A stretch of 64,000 bases of DNA, taken from the NCBI GenBank assembly GCA_004026145.2, contig CP034976.1, positions 1,904,585 to 1,968,584 of the forward strand, read 5' to 3'. The position numbers and the translations under genes are program-made. Source of the DNA: Takifugu bimaculatus. Lineage: Eukaryota; Chordata; Actinopteri; Tetraodontiformes; Tetraodontidae. Below are positions 42,383 to 55,352 of this stretch, one piece after another. Under the pieces are notes generated by a model. The model worked only from the letters and a program-made list of their open reading frames with translations. It did no database searches and was not told the origin of the DNA. Position 1 is the first letter of the stretch. Each line of letters begins with the position of its first letter.

Positions 42383-45340
42383 AATGATGCTATCGGCTGT
42401 ATATATGAACTGGTTATTATGATTGTCTCAGTTTTCACTCAAATGCGGTGGAATCTTGTTTCCTTTTTGTCGTGGACACACTGGTTTAACTGGTTTAAAG
42501 CAGGCATCAGTGGGTCTGGGACTGACACATCTGAGCTCCTGGATGTTCCTGCCAAGGTTGAAATCTCCATTGCTAATCTGAACTTTGCATAAGTGCTTAT
42601 AAAGGTGGTTTATTGTTTTTCTACTGAAGTAAAGCAAAGCTGAGTGAATTCCTGGGTAAATATAAACTTTGCTTAAGTTCTTACGGCTGTTTTCTCTCTC
42701 CCATATGGTGGCCAAAGGCACAAAGCCTGGGCAGGAATAGCAAGCAGCCCAGCTAAGCCCCCTGGTCCCCCCTGGTCTCCCCGGTCCCCCCTCCCCCACA
42801 GACAAAGACTCTTCAGTCACCCTCAGCAGGGGCAGTTCTTGGGCTCAGCGCTGGAGAAGTTGTTCGTTAGTTTTGCTCCAAGCAGCACAAACAGGAATGT
42901 GAGTCCATAATGTACCAAAACAAATATAAATTCACTATTTTGTTTTATCCTCTTGATTCCAGTAATTTTGATTAAACCCGTAAAAACCAAACCTCCAAAA
43001 TCAAACTTCATCAGTCTCCAGAAGACGTCTCCATCAACATCCATCCACTGGCCTACCAGTAACAGCACTGACTCCACCATCATGTTTCTCACAGTACAGA
43101 TGCAAAAGCACGTGACCCAGTGAAGGAGATGAGCACAGTGTGGTTTTAGTGGACCCAGGGAGACCCCAGCTGATGTGGAGCACCTGAAGAGGCTCCTCCG
43201 GCTGCAGGACTCCATCGGTGAAGTCACTACCGCCTCTGCTCGCGGGAGGGGCCTCTGCATGAGCGTGTGTTGAGCTTCTCCGTCTGTTCCTCTGCACTAT
43301 AATTAGCGTGTTAATGTTAGCATTGATTACCGGACTAATCCCATCTCAGAGTCTGCAATTGATCCTTGTGACAATCAGCACTTAAAGCTGAGACGCTCAA
43401 TAGCACCTGCACGACTGGCTCTCTCACCGCTTAATTAGCTCAAACTAGCCAAACATTTTCCCTCTCAACACTCTGATCAATGCAGGGAGTGCCACCTGAA
43501 TCCTGATGACTTTCTTACCCCCCACACGCACTGGGTCTCCAGGCTGATTCAAATTAATTTATTAAAGATTCCTTTTTTGGCCTCTTCAGCTTTACGTGTA
43601 ATAATGTTTAGAGGGATCAGATCACGGAGGGGACACTTCCCTTTGAGACGCAACACAATTCTCCCCATTCTCACTAGCGAAACATCCCATAAGCTGCATC
43701 TTTGGCTGTGGCGAAACATTTTCGGATTCTCTATTTCAAGCTACAAGGACAGAAAGAGAAGATTCAGAATCCGTCTTCCTTCACAGTGGAAGTATTAGCT
43801 GCTGTTCTGTAACGTGGTGGAACACGTGCATCTAAAGGCCTTCACCCTCCTCCTCCTCCTATGTAGTTGTCCAACATGAACTTCATTAATTCAGAGGCTC
43901 AACAACATCCAACAGTGCTGGTAGGTGAAATATGTAGAGGGATCAACCCCAGGACATGGAGATGATGAGCACCAGCTCTAGAATGATGGTCTCCCACATA
44001 CAGACAAACAACACACACACGGACATTTAATCTAAACTCTCATCTGAGATGCAGCAGATTAGTTTGTGACCCTTAGGACAAAAGGTGTGTCTTGTTTATT
44101 TGTTGGCACTGGATGATTCCCAGTTTTCCTGTCTGACATCTCATAAATAGCGCGAGGATCTATTTTGGTATGTGTGAGTCTGGTACAAGGCAGCATGTGA
44201 CAAAAATACATGCGGTCAAAGATTTGGGACTCTGTAAGAGATGACGGAAACGTCGTGTTTGCGTCTGAGTAAAAGTGTCTTACACCGTAAAAAAAAAACA
44301 AAACGCTGATCCCAGTAAGCCAGACACTGAACTGACTTCCTGTGGTTCTGCTGTTGGCCTGCTTCCTGTGAGGCTCATCTAAAGGCCAGCTGGTGTCCCG
44401 TGGCAGCTGAGGACCGTAAATCACTGAATTCCTTTGGCCGCGCCGTCGTTCACTGTGTCAGCCATGCAATAACGATGTGGAGAAGCTGAAGGTCACAGTG
44501 TGGAGACTCCAGGGCTGCCCTTGTCCACTCTGGTCCACTCTGGTCCACCCTGGTCCACCCAGCTGAAAATTCTACTCTCTCTGTGATGTTCATTACCTGT
44601 GGTATTGGAAGGCTAACGGCATATTTAGAAGATGATGACAGAACCAGAGCTCTCGTTCATGATTCAGGACTCTGCTAAGGTGTTGGACAGGTATTCATGT
44701 CTGACTTGTGTGCCTGGAGCCTCATTGGTGAGAAGGTGTCCCCCCACATGTGCCAGGATGGTGGAGCTCATTTACTGCTCTTTAGTTACGTGTCGCCGGG
44801 CATTTTTCAAAAGGTTCCGTGATTTTAAATCAACGTCTCTGGTCGGCCATGGAGCCACGTGCACGGCGTCCTCTTGTCCGTGTGAAAGAGCCAATTGTCG
44901 TGGCACACCTGCCTGGGCTCTGTCACAACTGCGGCAGCAGAACACAATCCTGAGCAGGATTTGCTCTTAATCCACTTCCTGCTTGTTCCTGCATTATTCT
45001 CATGTCACGGTGAAATGTAGCCCTGCTCCTACGTGTACGCCTACAAGGGTCAACATGTATCACACATGTCAGACATGCGTGTGCAGTCGCAGAGGACGAG
45101 GGGGACCATAATGTCCGCTAATGTGTGAGAATGCAGAGGTCAAAGGTCAGGCTTATGTTAGAGCAAGTCCAGATCACCGATTCCAAAGGAATGAAAGTAA
45201 GATATTAAAACCATCTTCAAAGCATCATTGGGGGTGTTTTACAGAGATGATTTTATTAGCCTAGAAGTTGGTTTATTATACTTGTTACAATCAGGACATC
45301 ATAATCATTTGATGACACAGAAAATGAAAAAGATTGTCAG
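42383..45340. other. Intergenic, no gene recognised
   Basis: About 3 kb. Several 110-145-residue open frames exist (for example minus strand 43260-42823) but none shows splice-supported homology or a domain. A CTGGTCCAC 9-mer is repeated at ~44527-44560. Confidence 0.4.
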
Positions 45341-45347
45341 TCTTTCC

Positions 45348-45390
<43 letters not shown>
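45348..45390. repeat. (CTGT)n microsatellite
   Basis: Ten to eleven CTGT units. Confidence 0.95.
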
Positions 45391-45664
45391 AGTGGACAGT
45401 TCTGGATCTGGGGTCAGAGGTCAGGGTCACAGGTTAAAAGGATCAGTCCATGTTTGGATAACTGCATTGTCAAGACTTCGATCCATCTGAGCCCTACGGT
45501 TAAGGGACAAACTCTTCTGTCCAAACTTGTGTGCACAGCCATTTTAGGTCCATAATGGAGATAAGTCTTATCTTATAAGGTCCTTTCTGGGACCATGTGG
45601 AAGTGACACTGATCCAGGAGACTTTCGGGTCAGTTTGAGCCTTTCTCTGGCTTCAACCTGTGTG
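45391..45664. other. Intergenic between microsatellites
   Basis: Short stretch between the CTGT run and the CAG-like array; nothing recognised. Confidence 0.4.
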
Positions 45665-45903
45665 GATGCAGCAGCAGGAACAGCAGCAGCAGTAGCAGCA
45701 GAGCAGCAGCAGCTGCAACAGCAGAGCAGCAGCAACAGCAGCCGCAGATAAGCAGCAGGAACAGCAGCAGCAGAGCAGCAGCAGGAACAGCAGCAGCAGA
45801 GCAGCAGAGCAGCAGCAGCTGCAACAGCAGCAGCAGGAACAGCAGCAGCAGAGCAGCAGTTGAACAGCAGCAGCAACAGCAGCAGCAGAGCAGCAGTTGA
45901 GCA

Positions 45904-45953
<50 letters not shown>

Positions 45954-45963
45954 GCAGCAGTTG

Positions 45964-46000
<37 letters not shown>

Positions 46001-46217
46001 ACAGCAACAGCAGCAGCAGAGCAGCAGTTGAGCAGCAGCAGCAGCAGCAGCAGAGCAGCAGTTGAGCAGCAGCAGCAGCAACAGCAGCAGCAACAGCAGC
46101 AGCTGAGCAGCAGCAGCAACAGCAGCAGAGCAGCAACAGCAACAGCAACAGCAGCTGAGCAGCAGCAGCAACAGGAGCAGAGCAGCAGCAGCAACAGCAG
46201 CAGCAGAGCAGCAGTTG

Positions 46218-46269
<52 letters not shown>

Positions 46270-46299
46270 ACAGCAACAGCAGCAGCAGAGCAGCAGTTG

Positions 46300-46336
<37 letters not shown>

Positions 46337-46395
46337 GCAGCAGAGCAGCAGCAGCAGAGCAGCAGCAGCAGAGCAGTAGAGCAGCAGCAGAGCAG
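45665..46395. repeat. 730-bp imperfect CAG/AGC triplet array
   Basis: Dense CAG/GCA triplets interrupted by AGAGCAGCAG, TTGAGCAG and CAACAG words, with a higher-order AGAGCAGCAGTTGAGCAGC period. All three minus-strand frames are open (poly-Leu, -Cys, -Ala), as expected for a repeat and not evidence for a gene. No splice or start context is seen. Confidence 0.95.
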
Positions 46396-47497
46396 CAGCA
46401 ACAGCATGATAAAAGCATGAAGGCTCATTCACAGAAAGTATTTCCATCAGTTCAATGAAACCTTGAACATGTTGGTGTCTGGGGAGGATCAGCTGACTGA
46501 GAACAGCACCATCTTTGATGGACTCTTCAGACTTGTCTGAGCCCGGGGGCTTGTTCTGTGTGACAGGCTAACGCTGGTGATAAAAGTGAAGGTGGAGATT
46601 TCCCTTTCAAAGGTCCTTTGAAGGGGAACAAAGCCTTGAGGTTGTCGTGGAGATTACCCTGTCAGAGCGTGACTGGCCACCCAGGACGGCTGCAGACTGG
46701 ATGAAGATGTCACAGCGGCCACAAACATGCACTTTGTTGCCAGCCTGCAGACTGGACAACATGGGAATGTCTGAGGGTGGATTATCCACCACACAGGATC
46801 TGTTGAGTGGGATCAGTGTAGATGGGAAGAGATGATCCACAGGCAGAAAACAAACACAAGTGCTGAAGCGACATGTGGCCACAGTGACAGTAAATCTCAA
46901 GGAGACAGACGCCAGAGATGGACAACATCTCCGCATGGCTGGTCTGGTTTAACAGCAGTCATCTAACAATAACAACAGACAGAATGTTTGAGTTGGTGCT
47001 GCCAAGGTCCATATCTACGAAATAAGGTGTCAAACAACGTCACCAATAAAGACTGGTGATGAGTGTCCATGTCCTCCTGTCCAAAAGAAGGGAGAGATCG
47101 TCCAATTCTTCTTCTCCCTGAACCATTACCTGGGAAAAAGAGTCAGTTTAAAAAGCTCCTGGATTCAGAGGGTGACGCTGAATCAGTGGAGACCAGACAG
47201 CTGTCGGCTGCAGCTCAGAAGACATGTAGGAAAAAAGATATAACGTGTGGGACAGTCTGACCCAGGGGAGCGTACACGGTGTCCACATTACCATGTGTCC
47301 TCAAGCCAACATCAATAACCGCATTTGAAGAGGGCTGCGACTTTAATATCTGCGAGCACTTGTGGCACCTAAATCTACGACGCTGCGTTTACTGGCAACT
47401 CGCAGAGTACGACACGGTCCAACCAAGTCACGCCACTTGGCGAGTTTGCAGCGACAATTTGAGAGTCTGCTGTGGGTCACACCCTGATTAAAGCCTA
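46396..47497. other. Intergenic between two long arrays
   Basis: About 1.1 kb with no supported gene. Confidence 0.4.
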
Positions 47498-48355
47498 AAG
47501 AGGGGAGAGGAGAGGAGAGGAGAGGAGAGGAGAGGAGAGGAGAAGGAGTAGAGAGGAGGAGAGGAAGGAGAGGAGAGGAGAGGGAGGGGAGGGGAGGAGA
47601 GGAGAGGAGAGGGAGAGAGAGGATAGGAGAGAGAGAGGATGAGGAGAGGGGAGGAGGAGAGGAGAGGAGAGGGAGGAGAGGAGTATGGGATGAGGGAGAG
47701 GAGAGGAGGGGGAGAGGAGAGAGAGGAGAGGAGAGGAGAGGAGAGGGATGGGAGAGGAGGGAGAGGTGGAGAGGAGGGAGAGGGAGAGAGGAGGTGGGAG
47801 GAGAGGGGGGGAGAGGAGAAGATGAAGAGAGAATGGAGGAGAAGGACTAGAGAGAGGAGAGGAGAGGAGAGGAGAGGAGAGGAAGAGGATGAGGAGAGGA
47901 GCGGAGAGGAGAGGAGAGGTGAGGAGAGCGAGGGGTAGGGGAGGGGAGGGAGGTTGAGAAGGGAGAGGTGCAGAGGGCAGAGAAGAGGGAGAGAGAGGAG
48001 AGGAGAGGAGGGTGAGAGGGGAGGCGGAGGGGAGGGAGGGGAGGGGACGGGGAGAGGGAGAGGAGATGGAGAGGAGAGGAGAGGAGAGGAGTGGAGGGGA
48101 GGGGAGGGGAGGGGATGGGGAGAGGAAGAGGAGAGGAGAGGAGAGGAAGAGGATGAGGAGAGGAGAGGAGAGGAGAGAAAGGGTGGGGAGGGGAGGGAGA
48201 GGAGAGGAGAGGGGAGGAGAGGAGAGGAGAAGTGAGGAGAGGAGAGGAGAGGAGAGGAGAGGAGAGGAGAGGAGAGGAGAGGAGAGGAGAGGCGGGGAGG
48301 GGAGGGGAGGGGAGGGGAGAGGAGAGGAGAGGAGAGGAGAGGAGAGAGGAGAGGA
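47498..48355. repeat. 860-bp purine GGAGA array
   Basis: Strictly purine-rich plus strand made of AGGAG / GAGAG / GGGGA pentamers with only rare T or C. The complementary strand is CTCCT-type polypyrimidine. Open frames on both strands are by-products of the repeat. Confidence 0.95.
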
Positions 48356-48705
48356 ACACTGATTGGTGAAGGAACTTGTCCCCATCCCGTATCGTGTCCT
48401 CCATGTCAGGCAGTTTTGCTTCTCCATTTAAAAATTGAGGACCTGACAACTGGTGCGTTCATTTCTTTTGGACACATTTCCACTATTAAAACCTGTAGCT
48501 TAGAACATGACAACAAAAAAGCCTCTGTTAATACAGTATAAACCCCTGTGAGTTTGCTGCACTGTAAAAACATGAAAAACCATCTCAGACAGACCACAGA
48601 ATGGACACATGTTGGAGACGCTGCGGTTTCAAACAGAGATAAAAGCATTGGTTGCGATGGCACAATGTAGGATCCTAAACTCAAGGCCTCCAATCCTTTC
48701 TGTCA
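48356..48705. other. Intergenic
   Basis: No feature recognised. Confidence 0.4.
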
Positions 48706-48833
48706 GCCAACGCCGGCCCTGCTGCCTCCACCAGCTGCTTTCGGGTGATGGTCCTAGAGCCACACAGCGCCCCCATCAGCCCGGTCATGGCGCTGCTGCA
48801 GACACTCAGTCTGCCACCATGAACCAGGTGCTT
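48706..48833 (-). mobile_element. Tx1-like LINE ORF2 fragment
   Basis: About 128 bases match the reverse complement of 10725-10850 in the 6-12 kb LINE (shared CTGCCTCCACCAGCTGCTT, GAGCCACACAGCGCC and CATGGCGCTGCTGCAGAC). It is an isolated internal piece. Confidence 0.75.
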
Positions 48834-49339
48834 CCTCTCTGCATGACAGCACTGAAGTGGTTGAACTAGGCCGTGATTAAAAGACGCTCTCCCTGAACAA
48901 CATGATCCCCGTTCATCCTTGCAGCTGATCTCATGGACCCATGTCCGATCACCTCCCCCCCAGCCAGGGCCACCTCCTCCATAGCGTACGAAGAACTGGC
49001 CCCTACTTTAATGCCATGTCCTCGCCACCATCAACCACCATGGCGTCACACGTCCCTGAAATCTAAAAAACTACACACACGACACCACCAACACCGGAAT
49101 AAACTATAACATCATCAAACATTCACGAGCGCAAGATTTTTATTTTTCAAAAAGTCATTTTATTTTTGGTCATTTTTAGGAAAACAATAACCATAACCAA
49201 AGAGACGAGGTGAACAACCACCTCAATCAATTCAGGAGACTTCCAAAGACCAGCTCTTCATCCTCCACCAAACACAGCTCATCTTTGAGGCACCATGTGC
49301 TCTTACACTCATCAACGTTGTTTGTAGCCCTGTAAAAAT
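48834..49339. other. Intergenic / possible LINE 3' sequence
   Basis: Between two LINE pieces; may include the 3' UTR of the next element (minus strand). No coding signal. Confidence 0.35.
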
Positions 49340-51690
49340 AAAGTCAATTTTTATTCCAGTCCAGAGATCCACCTATCATTTTTCTCCTGGTAACATAGAT
49401 GGCCAGTTTAGCCTGACCTCTGAGAAAGTTTAGCTGGTGGTACTTAGCCTTCTGCTTTCTTCTGTACCTGAAACCCAGAATTTGTGAGAAGGTTTCGCCA
49501 AACAGGCAGAACGTCTGACCGAGCAAAAAGAACAGCACAGAGAGGCGACCACACTCAGAGAAACAGTGGACCACCATCTCTCTGTGGTCACAGAATGGAC
49601 ACTCAGCGCTGACGTTTGGGCTGATCGTTGATAAAACACGTTGACAGCGATGGCCCCATGTAGGTTCCTCCATTGTAAGTCCCCGCCCCTCCGGGTTAGA
49701 GGTGGCTTGTACAGGAACCTCCACTCTGGCCTCTGAGTCCCTGTGAGGGCCAGTCAAGTTCTTGATGGGGTGTCGACCTGGCCTGCCAGCCAGCCCTTTA
49801 ACCAGTATACTATACAGGGTTTTTTTCTGAGGAGGCACTTAAGTTGACAGGATACTCAATTTTCCAAAACAGCTTCTTCTCAGGAACATTTCCCAACACA
49901 GGAGTTAGCCTCACATCAGGAAAGGGGTCACTGTGATTGGCTGGTCTCCATCCTCACAGAACTCAACTATCAGTGCCAACTCACAGGTTGCCAGGCAATG
50001 TGTCCGTTCTCCCAGTAGTTGGTTCAGGACCCTCACTGACCTCTCACCAACATGTTCAGCCAACGCTGCTGCATCATCCAATAGGGGGCCACACATGTTC
50101 ACCAACTGCCCCAGTGTGATGATACCAGCCTCACACATTTTCTGCTCCAGTTGTGGTCCTGCCTCACACTTGAATCGGGTCCCGTGGATCATCGGCTCCT
50201 CTAGAAGCCAGAACACGGAGCCACAGTGGGTCCGTCTTTCTTGCTCAGACACTCTCTATACTTTCAAATCCTTGGAAGTTGTGCATTTTAAAAATACCTA
50301 GATCCACAAGGAACATGGATGCTGCCATAATCCAGGGTCCACCACAGTGCCTAAACAGCGTGAGCCACAGGTCTCAGACTAGGTCTGGGGGGCCACATAG
50401 CAGCCTCCATAAAAACTGGAGGCTGAACGTTGCTCCTCTGTTGTTCAGATGAACCCAGCAAAGTTCTCCTTTAGCAGAAAAAGGATCATCCATCGTATCG
50501 AGGGCAGGTGGTCCCAGAAGAGACAAACCACGACCACCTGTATCCCGGACAGCAGGTTTGGGGTGTTCCTCGCATAGCAGGCCGTGCCATAAGATAGATG
50601 ATACCAGATCATTTGTGACTAAAACCCGGCTTTTAAAAGACACCCTCGGCAGAAGCCACCCCTGCAATGTTGTCAGAGATCAACCAGTTTGTCTGATCCT
50701 CATGGATAACCCTCTCCATCACCTCTCATAGCCGAGTTGCCAACACCCTGGACAGCACCTTGTAACCAGTGCACAGTAAGGACACTGGGCGCCAGTTTAT
50801 GTCCTGTCTGTGAAAAACTGCAGGGTTAGGACAACAAGGGCGCGTCCAGCTTCCTATTGTGTTCATCACTCACCTGGGTTAAATCTTTTAGAAAGGACAG
50901 CTCCACCTCACGTTCCTCCCGGCATTCTATCCTGTACAGATCCTTGTTGAAATCCACAGCCCACTGGTGAATCTCAGTAGCCTGCAGGGAGTGCACCATC
51001 CTCCTCTGCCCGGTTTTACTGCTCCAGACCAAAGACAAAGTAAGAGGGAGCGTCCATCTGAGAAATATGTTGGAACATTGAGAGTACCAGAGCACCTCGA
51101 GCAGCCACACCCATCAGGTCAGATAAAGTTGATGATTTATTTTTCAGAACCTGAATCTTTTATCTGCCTCCTATGGATTCTGTCAGACGTTGGAGCTCCA
51201 CCACCCCTCTCCCATGGACCTGGCCAGTGTCCCTACTAACATTGAGAGCGTGCTGTAAACAGAACTGTTGAATGTGGCTTTTCCCACATCCTACCACTGC
51301 TGGATGGAGCAGTAACTACATGGTTTCACCACAGAGCTTTAAGGGCTTCTTCAAAACCTTATCGTGCAGTAACTGGGTGTTAAAATGCCAAAATGCACTT
51401 TTACAGTTAGTTTTTATTTATTATTTTTTTTACAAAAACAACACTCACAATAGAGTGATCAATGAAGCCAACGCGGCTGATTGACACACTTTTAACTATA
51501 GTTCCATGGTGCCAGAGACAGCTGGTTCCCCCTGGAGTGGGTCCAGGTGAATTGCCTCTGCTCGGATGGAAATACCTCCACACGTCACATAAATCACGGG
51601 CTTGCACTAAATTCGTGAAGGTGGGTTTGGATGCGGCGTGAGGGTCTAGATGGGGGATTGGACTGGAACCAACCAAAGGGGAGCTGGCTG
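49340..51690 (-). mobile_element. Second Tx1-like LINE remnant
   Basis: Leftward pieces in element order: endonuclease end (51690-51410: LDPHAASKPTFTNLVQARDL, VGFIDHSIV), linker (51110-50826: KTGQRRMVHSLQA), a ~150-base part near 50700-50830 with QDINWRPVSLL-type sequence, thumb (50667-50374: SRVLVTNDLVSSILWHGL, LLCGPPDLV), C-terminal part (50252-49911: VFWLLEEPMIHGTRF) and zinc region (49838-49344: AECPFCDHREMVVHCFSEC). The organisation is the same as in the 6-12 kb element, but it is older and heavily deleted. Confidence 0.7.
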
Positions 51691-52986
51691 AGGCTCCAGT
51701 GACTTCTTCATGAAGTACTTGGTAGATAGTGCAGTTAAGACTGCACCTAAAAACAGGGTTTTTGTTGTTTGTTTGGTGGACTGTGGTGAGTTGGCGGAAG
51801 TGTACTGCTGCCACAGTTAATGTTGGGGAAGCATTTCCATTTGGAAAGTTTTCATTTCTCCTGTGATATCTTCCCTGTTTTTCTCTGGTTTCGAACAAAA
51901 ACAACATTTTACCCCGAGGACAGTTTACATCTCGAGGTAAGTCAGGAACACTCTTGGCTCTCAGCCCTTCCAGACATCTCAGCACATTCTGAAAGGATCT
52001 GGAATTGTGGGGGTCAGGCTCTGAGTTCCTGTGAAGACTCAGGTTTGGAGCAGATAAAGTATGAAGCTGAATCAACTGTAACTGTTCATGGCCAGAAGCC
52101 TCCAACCTTCAGAAAAGCTGAGAGAGCAACCATCTGGCCAATCTGTTGTCCAAAACCTCCTCCCAGCTCTTTGCTGTTCATCCTCATCTATCCACTGAGC
52201 TCTGAGACCATCGTGAATGACTTGAGGTGAGGTTCCTGTCTGATCACCTGATCTCAGAATGTCTTCAATCATCTGTGAAGGCTGGAGCCTGGCTGATGAT
52301 GCTGACGTGGTGAAACAAGAGCAGAGAGGTGTGTTCAGTGAGAGCAGACCCACAGAGCCAGTCTACTTCCTTTACCTGAAGGATGTTGAGTCCATACCAA
52401 TATATTGGTGTAGTTTTGGGGTTTCTGTCATTCTTCAGAGGAGTTTGCTCAGAAAGTACCGTGCTTGTGAACCTGTGTGCTGACTGTGGCCTGAAGCTCC
52501 GCCCCCAAACACCTTCACACCGACCTGTTCTGACCAATGATGCTGGTGAGTGAAACATCCCTGTCCTCAGACTCCAGCAGACCAACGGTTCTCACAGGAG
52601 CTGAGCAGATGCTTGTGTTAGATCTCAGCTGGTCACGTGACGTTACAGGTGACATTTGCAGAACATTTCTCCATCACTGCCGCACCGGAGCCCATGACAT
52701 CATCAGAACAGCAGATCACCTGTGTGGTGTGTATCTGTCGACAGATGCCCGGCGTCAGCCTGCGTCTTCTGCACATTTGTGCTGTTGAACCTTTTTCCCA
52801 GTGGGCCCTGCGGCTCCTCTGTGTTGATTACAGCGACATTCTCTGACATTTGAGCAGAAGGATGCTGACAAGCAGGAGGAGCTGCTGCTCCAGCAGCTCA
52901 GATGATCCCAGACATCGAGGAGAGTCCTGCTGGGACCACCAGCAGCAGCACTCCAGTTTACAGACACCTGCAGAGAAAAGGCATCA
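51691..52986. other. Intergenic
   Basis: 51700-52100 may still be degraded LINE endonuclease on the minus strand; the rest shows nothing. Confidence 0.35.
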
Positions 52987-53032
52987 CACGCACGCACGCA
53001 CACACGCACGCACGCACACACACACACACACA
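52987..53032. repeat. CACG/CA microsatellite
   Basis: ACGCACGCACGCAC followed by a CA run. Confidence 0.9.
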
Positions 53033-53900
53033 CGAACCATGTACACACTATGTTCTGTGTACATATTTTCATCCTATGCAAGTTTGCAAGCTTCAGACGC
53101 TGTTAACTTTCTCCACGAGCTCCTTTAACAACCGCTGCAGTCTAACTTCCTGTTGTGCTGTTTGTGGTTTAAACTGGTTCTGTGAGCAGCTGTGTCAGCA
53201 GATTTGAGCCTGATCTGATGCCGGCACTGTGGAGAAACACTCAAATGTAGCCAACAAAAGTATCCAACAGATCCAGATCCTCCATGGGAGGAGTGTGGCG
53301 CTCACAGCTGAGGATGTCAACAACCGGAGGCGTCCTCCATAGACACTTTACGGGATTCTTGTTCGTGCACAAAAGCAACTCGAGGCCAATGAGCAGCTTC
53401 ACCAGGGGAAAAGATGCAACGTCGCCACAAATGATTCAGCACTTTATGTTTCTGAGTCTTCAACAACTAGGAAGGAGATCTTGATCACCTGTGTTTTTAA
53501 CACCACTGCATCTGTGACGCTCATGTAAAGCTAGCTGCTAACCTGCTGCTGACCCAGGTGCCCTTCCCTCCTGTCACACTGTTGATAGCAGTTTCTGGTG
53601 TCTTAGCAACACGTTGGTGCCTAATGGGTGAAGTTGCCTGTTGACTGAGTAAAAAACGCTGTAAGAGGAAGGAAGCTCCTGAACGATGAGCTCAACCGAG
53701 GAATAACCTCACGGGTTAAAAAGGTTTTAATTCAGAGGTAATCGGTGAAGAGTGGCGAGGAGAGTCCGTCTCCATACCCGCAGAGACCATGTGAGCAAAC
53801 ATGAGGCGTCTCAACCGACCCTACAGATTCTGTCGCATGGCTTCATCGCTGTGCAAGTTTAGCCAGTACAGACAGAAAAAAGGTGTCGCCACAGACCACC
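53033..53900. other. Intergenic or etv1 5' region
   Basis: No exon recognised. Confidence 0.35.
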
Positions 53901-54000
53901 NNNNNNNNNNNNNNNNNNNNNNNNNNNNNNNNNNNNNNNNNNNNNNNNNNNNNNNNNNNNNNNNNNNNNNNNNNNNNNNNNNNNNNNNNNNNNNNNNNNN
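53901..54000. other. Assembly gap (100 N)
   Basis: One hundred N bases, a conventional gap of unknown true length. Missing upstream etv1 exons could lie in it. Confidence 1.
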
Positions 54001-54765
54001 GAAGTGTCTCTTTGACCTTCGATCGATGACCTGGAAAGGTCAGGACTCAGCGAGGGCCGCCATCAACCTCTGAGTGTTCTCCTGCTGGGATCACGTGACC
54101 CGTCCCCCCAAGGAGCTCTGCCGTGCATCAGATGAGGTGTCTGCCGATCTGCCTCTCTGTCGGCCCCGAGACTCCCCAAAACGTCCTCACATCCCAGCGT
54201 CCTGACACAAGCCCAAGAGAAAACAGTCCCAGATGGAGGAGGGAGGAGGATCTGTGCTCCCAGGACGTGATTCAGAACCGGACGTCCTTGACTGGGACTC
54301 CGAGTGCAGCTGTTGAGAGACAGCAAACCCGAGTTCGACTGTATTTATTCAGTGGCACAGCCAATTGGATTAGTGTTGATCATGACTTGAGCTGATGAGA
54401 CGTTAATCAGGACTGATCTGCCACTTAACAACCTCTGATGATCCAGGCTCACTCGGGGGGCCGTGGAGAGAGGATCCCTCCTTCAGATCAATGAGCTCTT
54501 CTCATCTGGAACATATTCACAGCCAGCTGAAAGCGCAGGCTGCCTTCATTCAGCCGGTATTGTTGCGCTTCTGTCACCTGTCAGGCAAAAAGGAGCTTGA
54601 GAGGAATTTTTGTAGTCCTTAAAATGTGATTTGCCATCATTAGATGAGCCTGCTTCGCTATTACAGTGGTAATTACAGCAGGGCGACGAATGCATCTGGA
54701 CTCCTGAGTGTCGGCGCCGCTCCTTTGCCTGAGTCTGACCTCTTCTTTTTTTTCCTGGGTTCTAG
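54001..54765. other. Upstream of the first recognised etv1 exon
   Basis: No coding exon recognised; presumably intron. Confidence 0.35.
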
Positions 54766-55305
54766 TGGCTTTCCATGGACTGCAGCTGAAGATCAAGAGA
54801 GAGCTGCACAGCCCGTGTTCGGAGCTGAGCTCCAACTGTTTCCAGGAACAACAGTTTAAGCTCCAGTATGGAGGAAAGTGTCCGTACAGTTTCAGGTGGG
54901 CAGCAGCACCAGCCGAGACCTCCCTCGTTGGGTTTGTTGTTACATGTGCTGCTTTGTGCTCCTCAGTGGTGTATGAGCAAGAAGCCGCCTGCAGTAATGA
55001 AGGTCTCCAGCCCAGTGACGCCCCCCTGCAGCACCCCCGTCTCCCCCCTCCACCATCCCTCGCCCACAGCAGCCCCGACGCCAAAACCAGACAGGACGTA
55101 CGCCCAGATCCCGTCCTCACTCCCGCTCCCCGACAATGCTTACGACATGGACCACAGGTAGTCGCGCTCTGTCGGAACGGGAAAGACAAAAGAACCTTGT
55201 GACACATTAAGATCACGTTGTTTAATCATCAGTGGAGACTGTTTTTATATGGTTGTGGTGTCATTTAATGATCCAGGAAGTAAGTGCAATATTTTAAATG
55301 GTCTG

Positions 55306-55352
<47 letters not shown>

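Noticed and set aside
42823..43260. 145-residue minus-strand open frame with a hydrophobic C-terminus
   Set aside because: No homology I recognise, no convincing start context and no splice sites; one of several random frames in this region.
44059..44424. 121-residue minus-strand open frame
   Set aside because: No domain, no codon or splice evidence; it may be part of an old repeat but cannot be supported.
45568..46447. Open frames of 260-290 residues in all minus-strand frames
   Set aside because: They are translations of the CAG-like triplet array (poly-Leu, -Cys, -Ala) with no start context, splice sites or flanking coding sequence.
47495..48449. Open frames up to 310 residues in the GGAGA array
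   Set aside because: Pure repeat translation (Ser/Pro/Leu or Arg/Glu/Gly), open on both strands.
51407..52105. Single 232-residue minus-strand gene
   Set aside because: Only its C-terminal third is meaningful and that part is LINE endonuclease; the rest is chance open frame.
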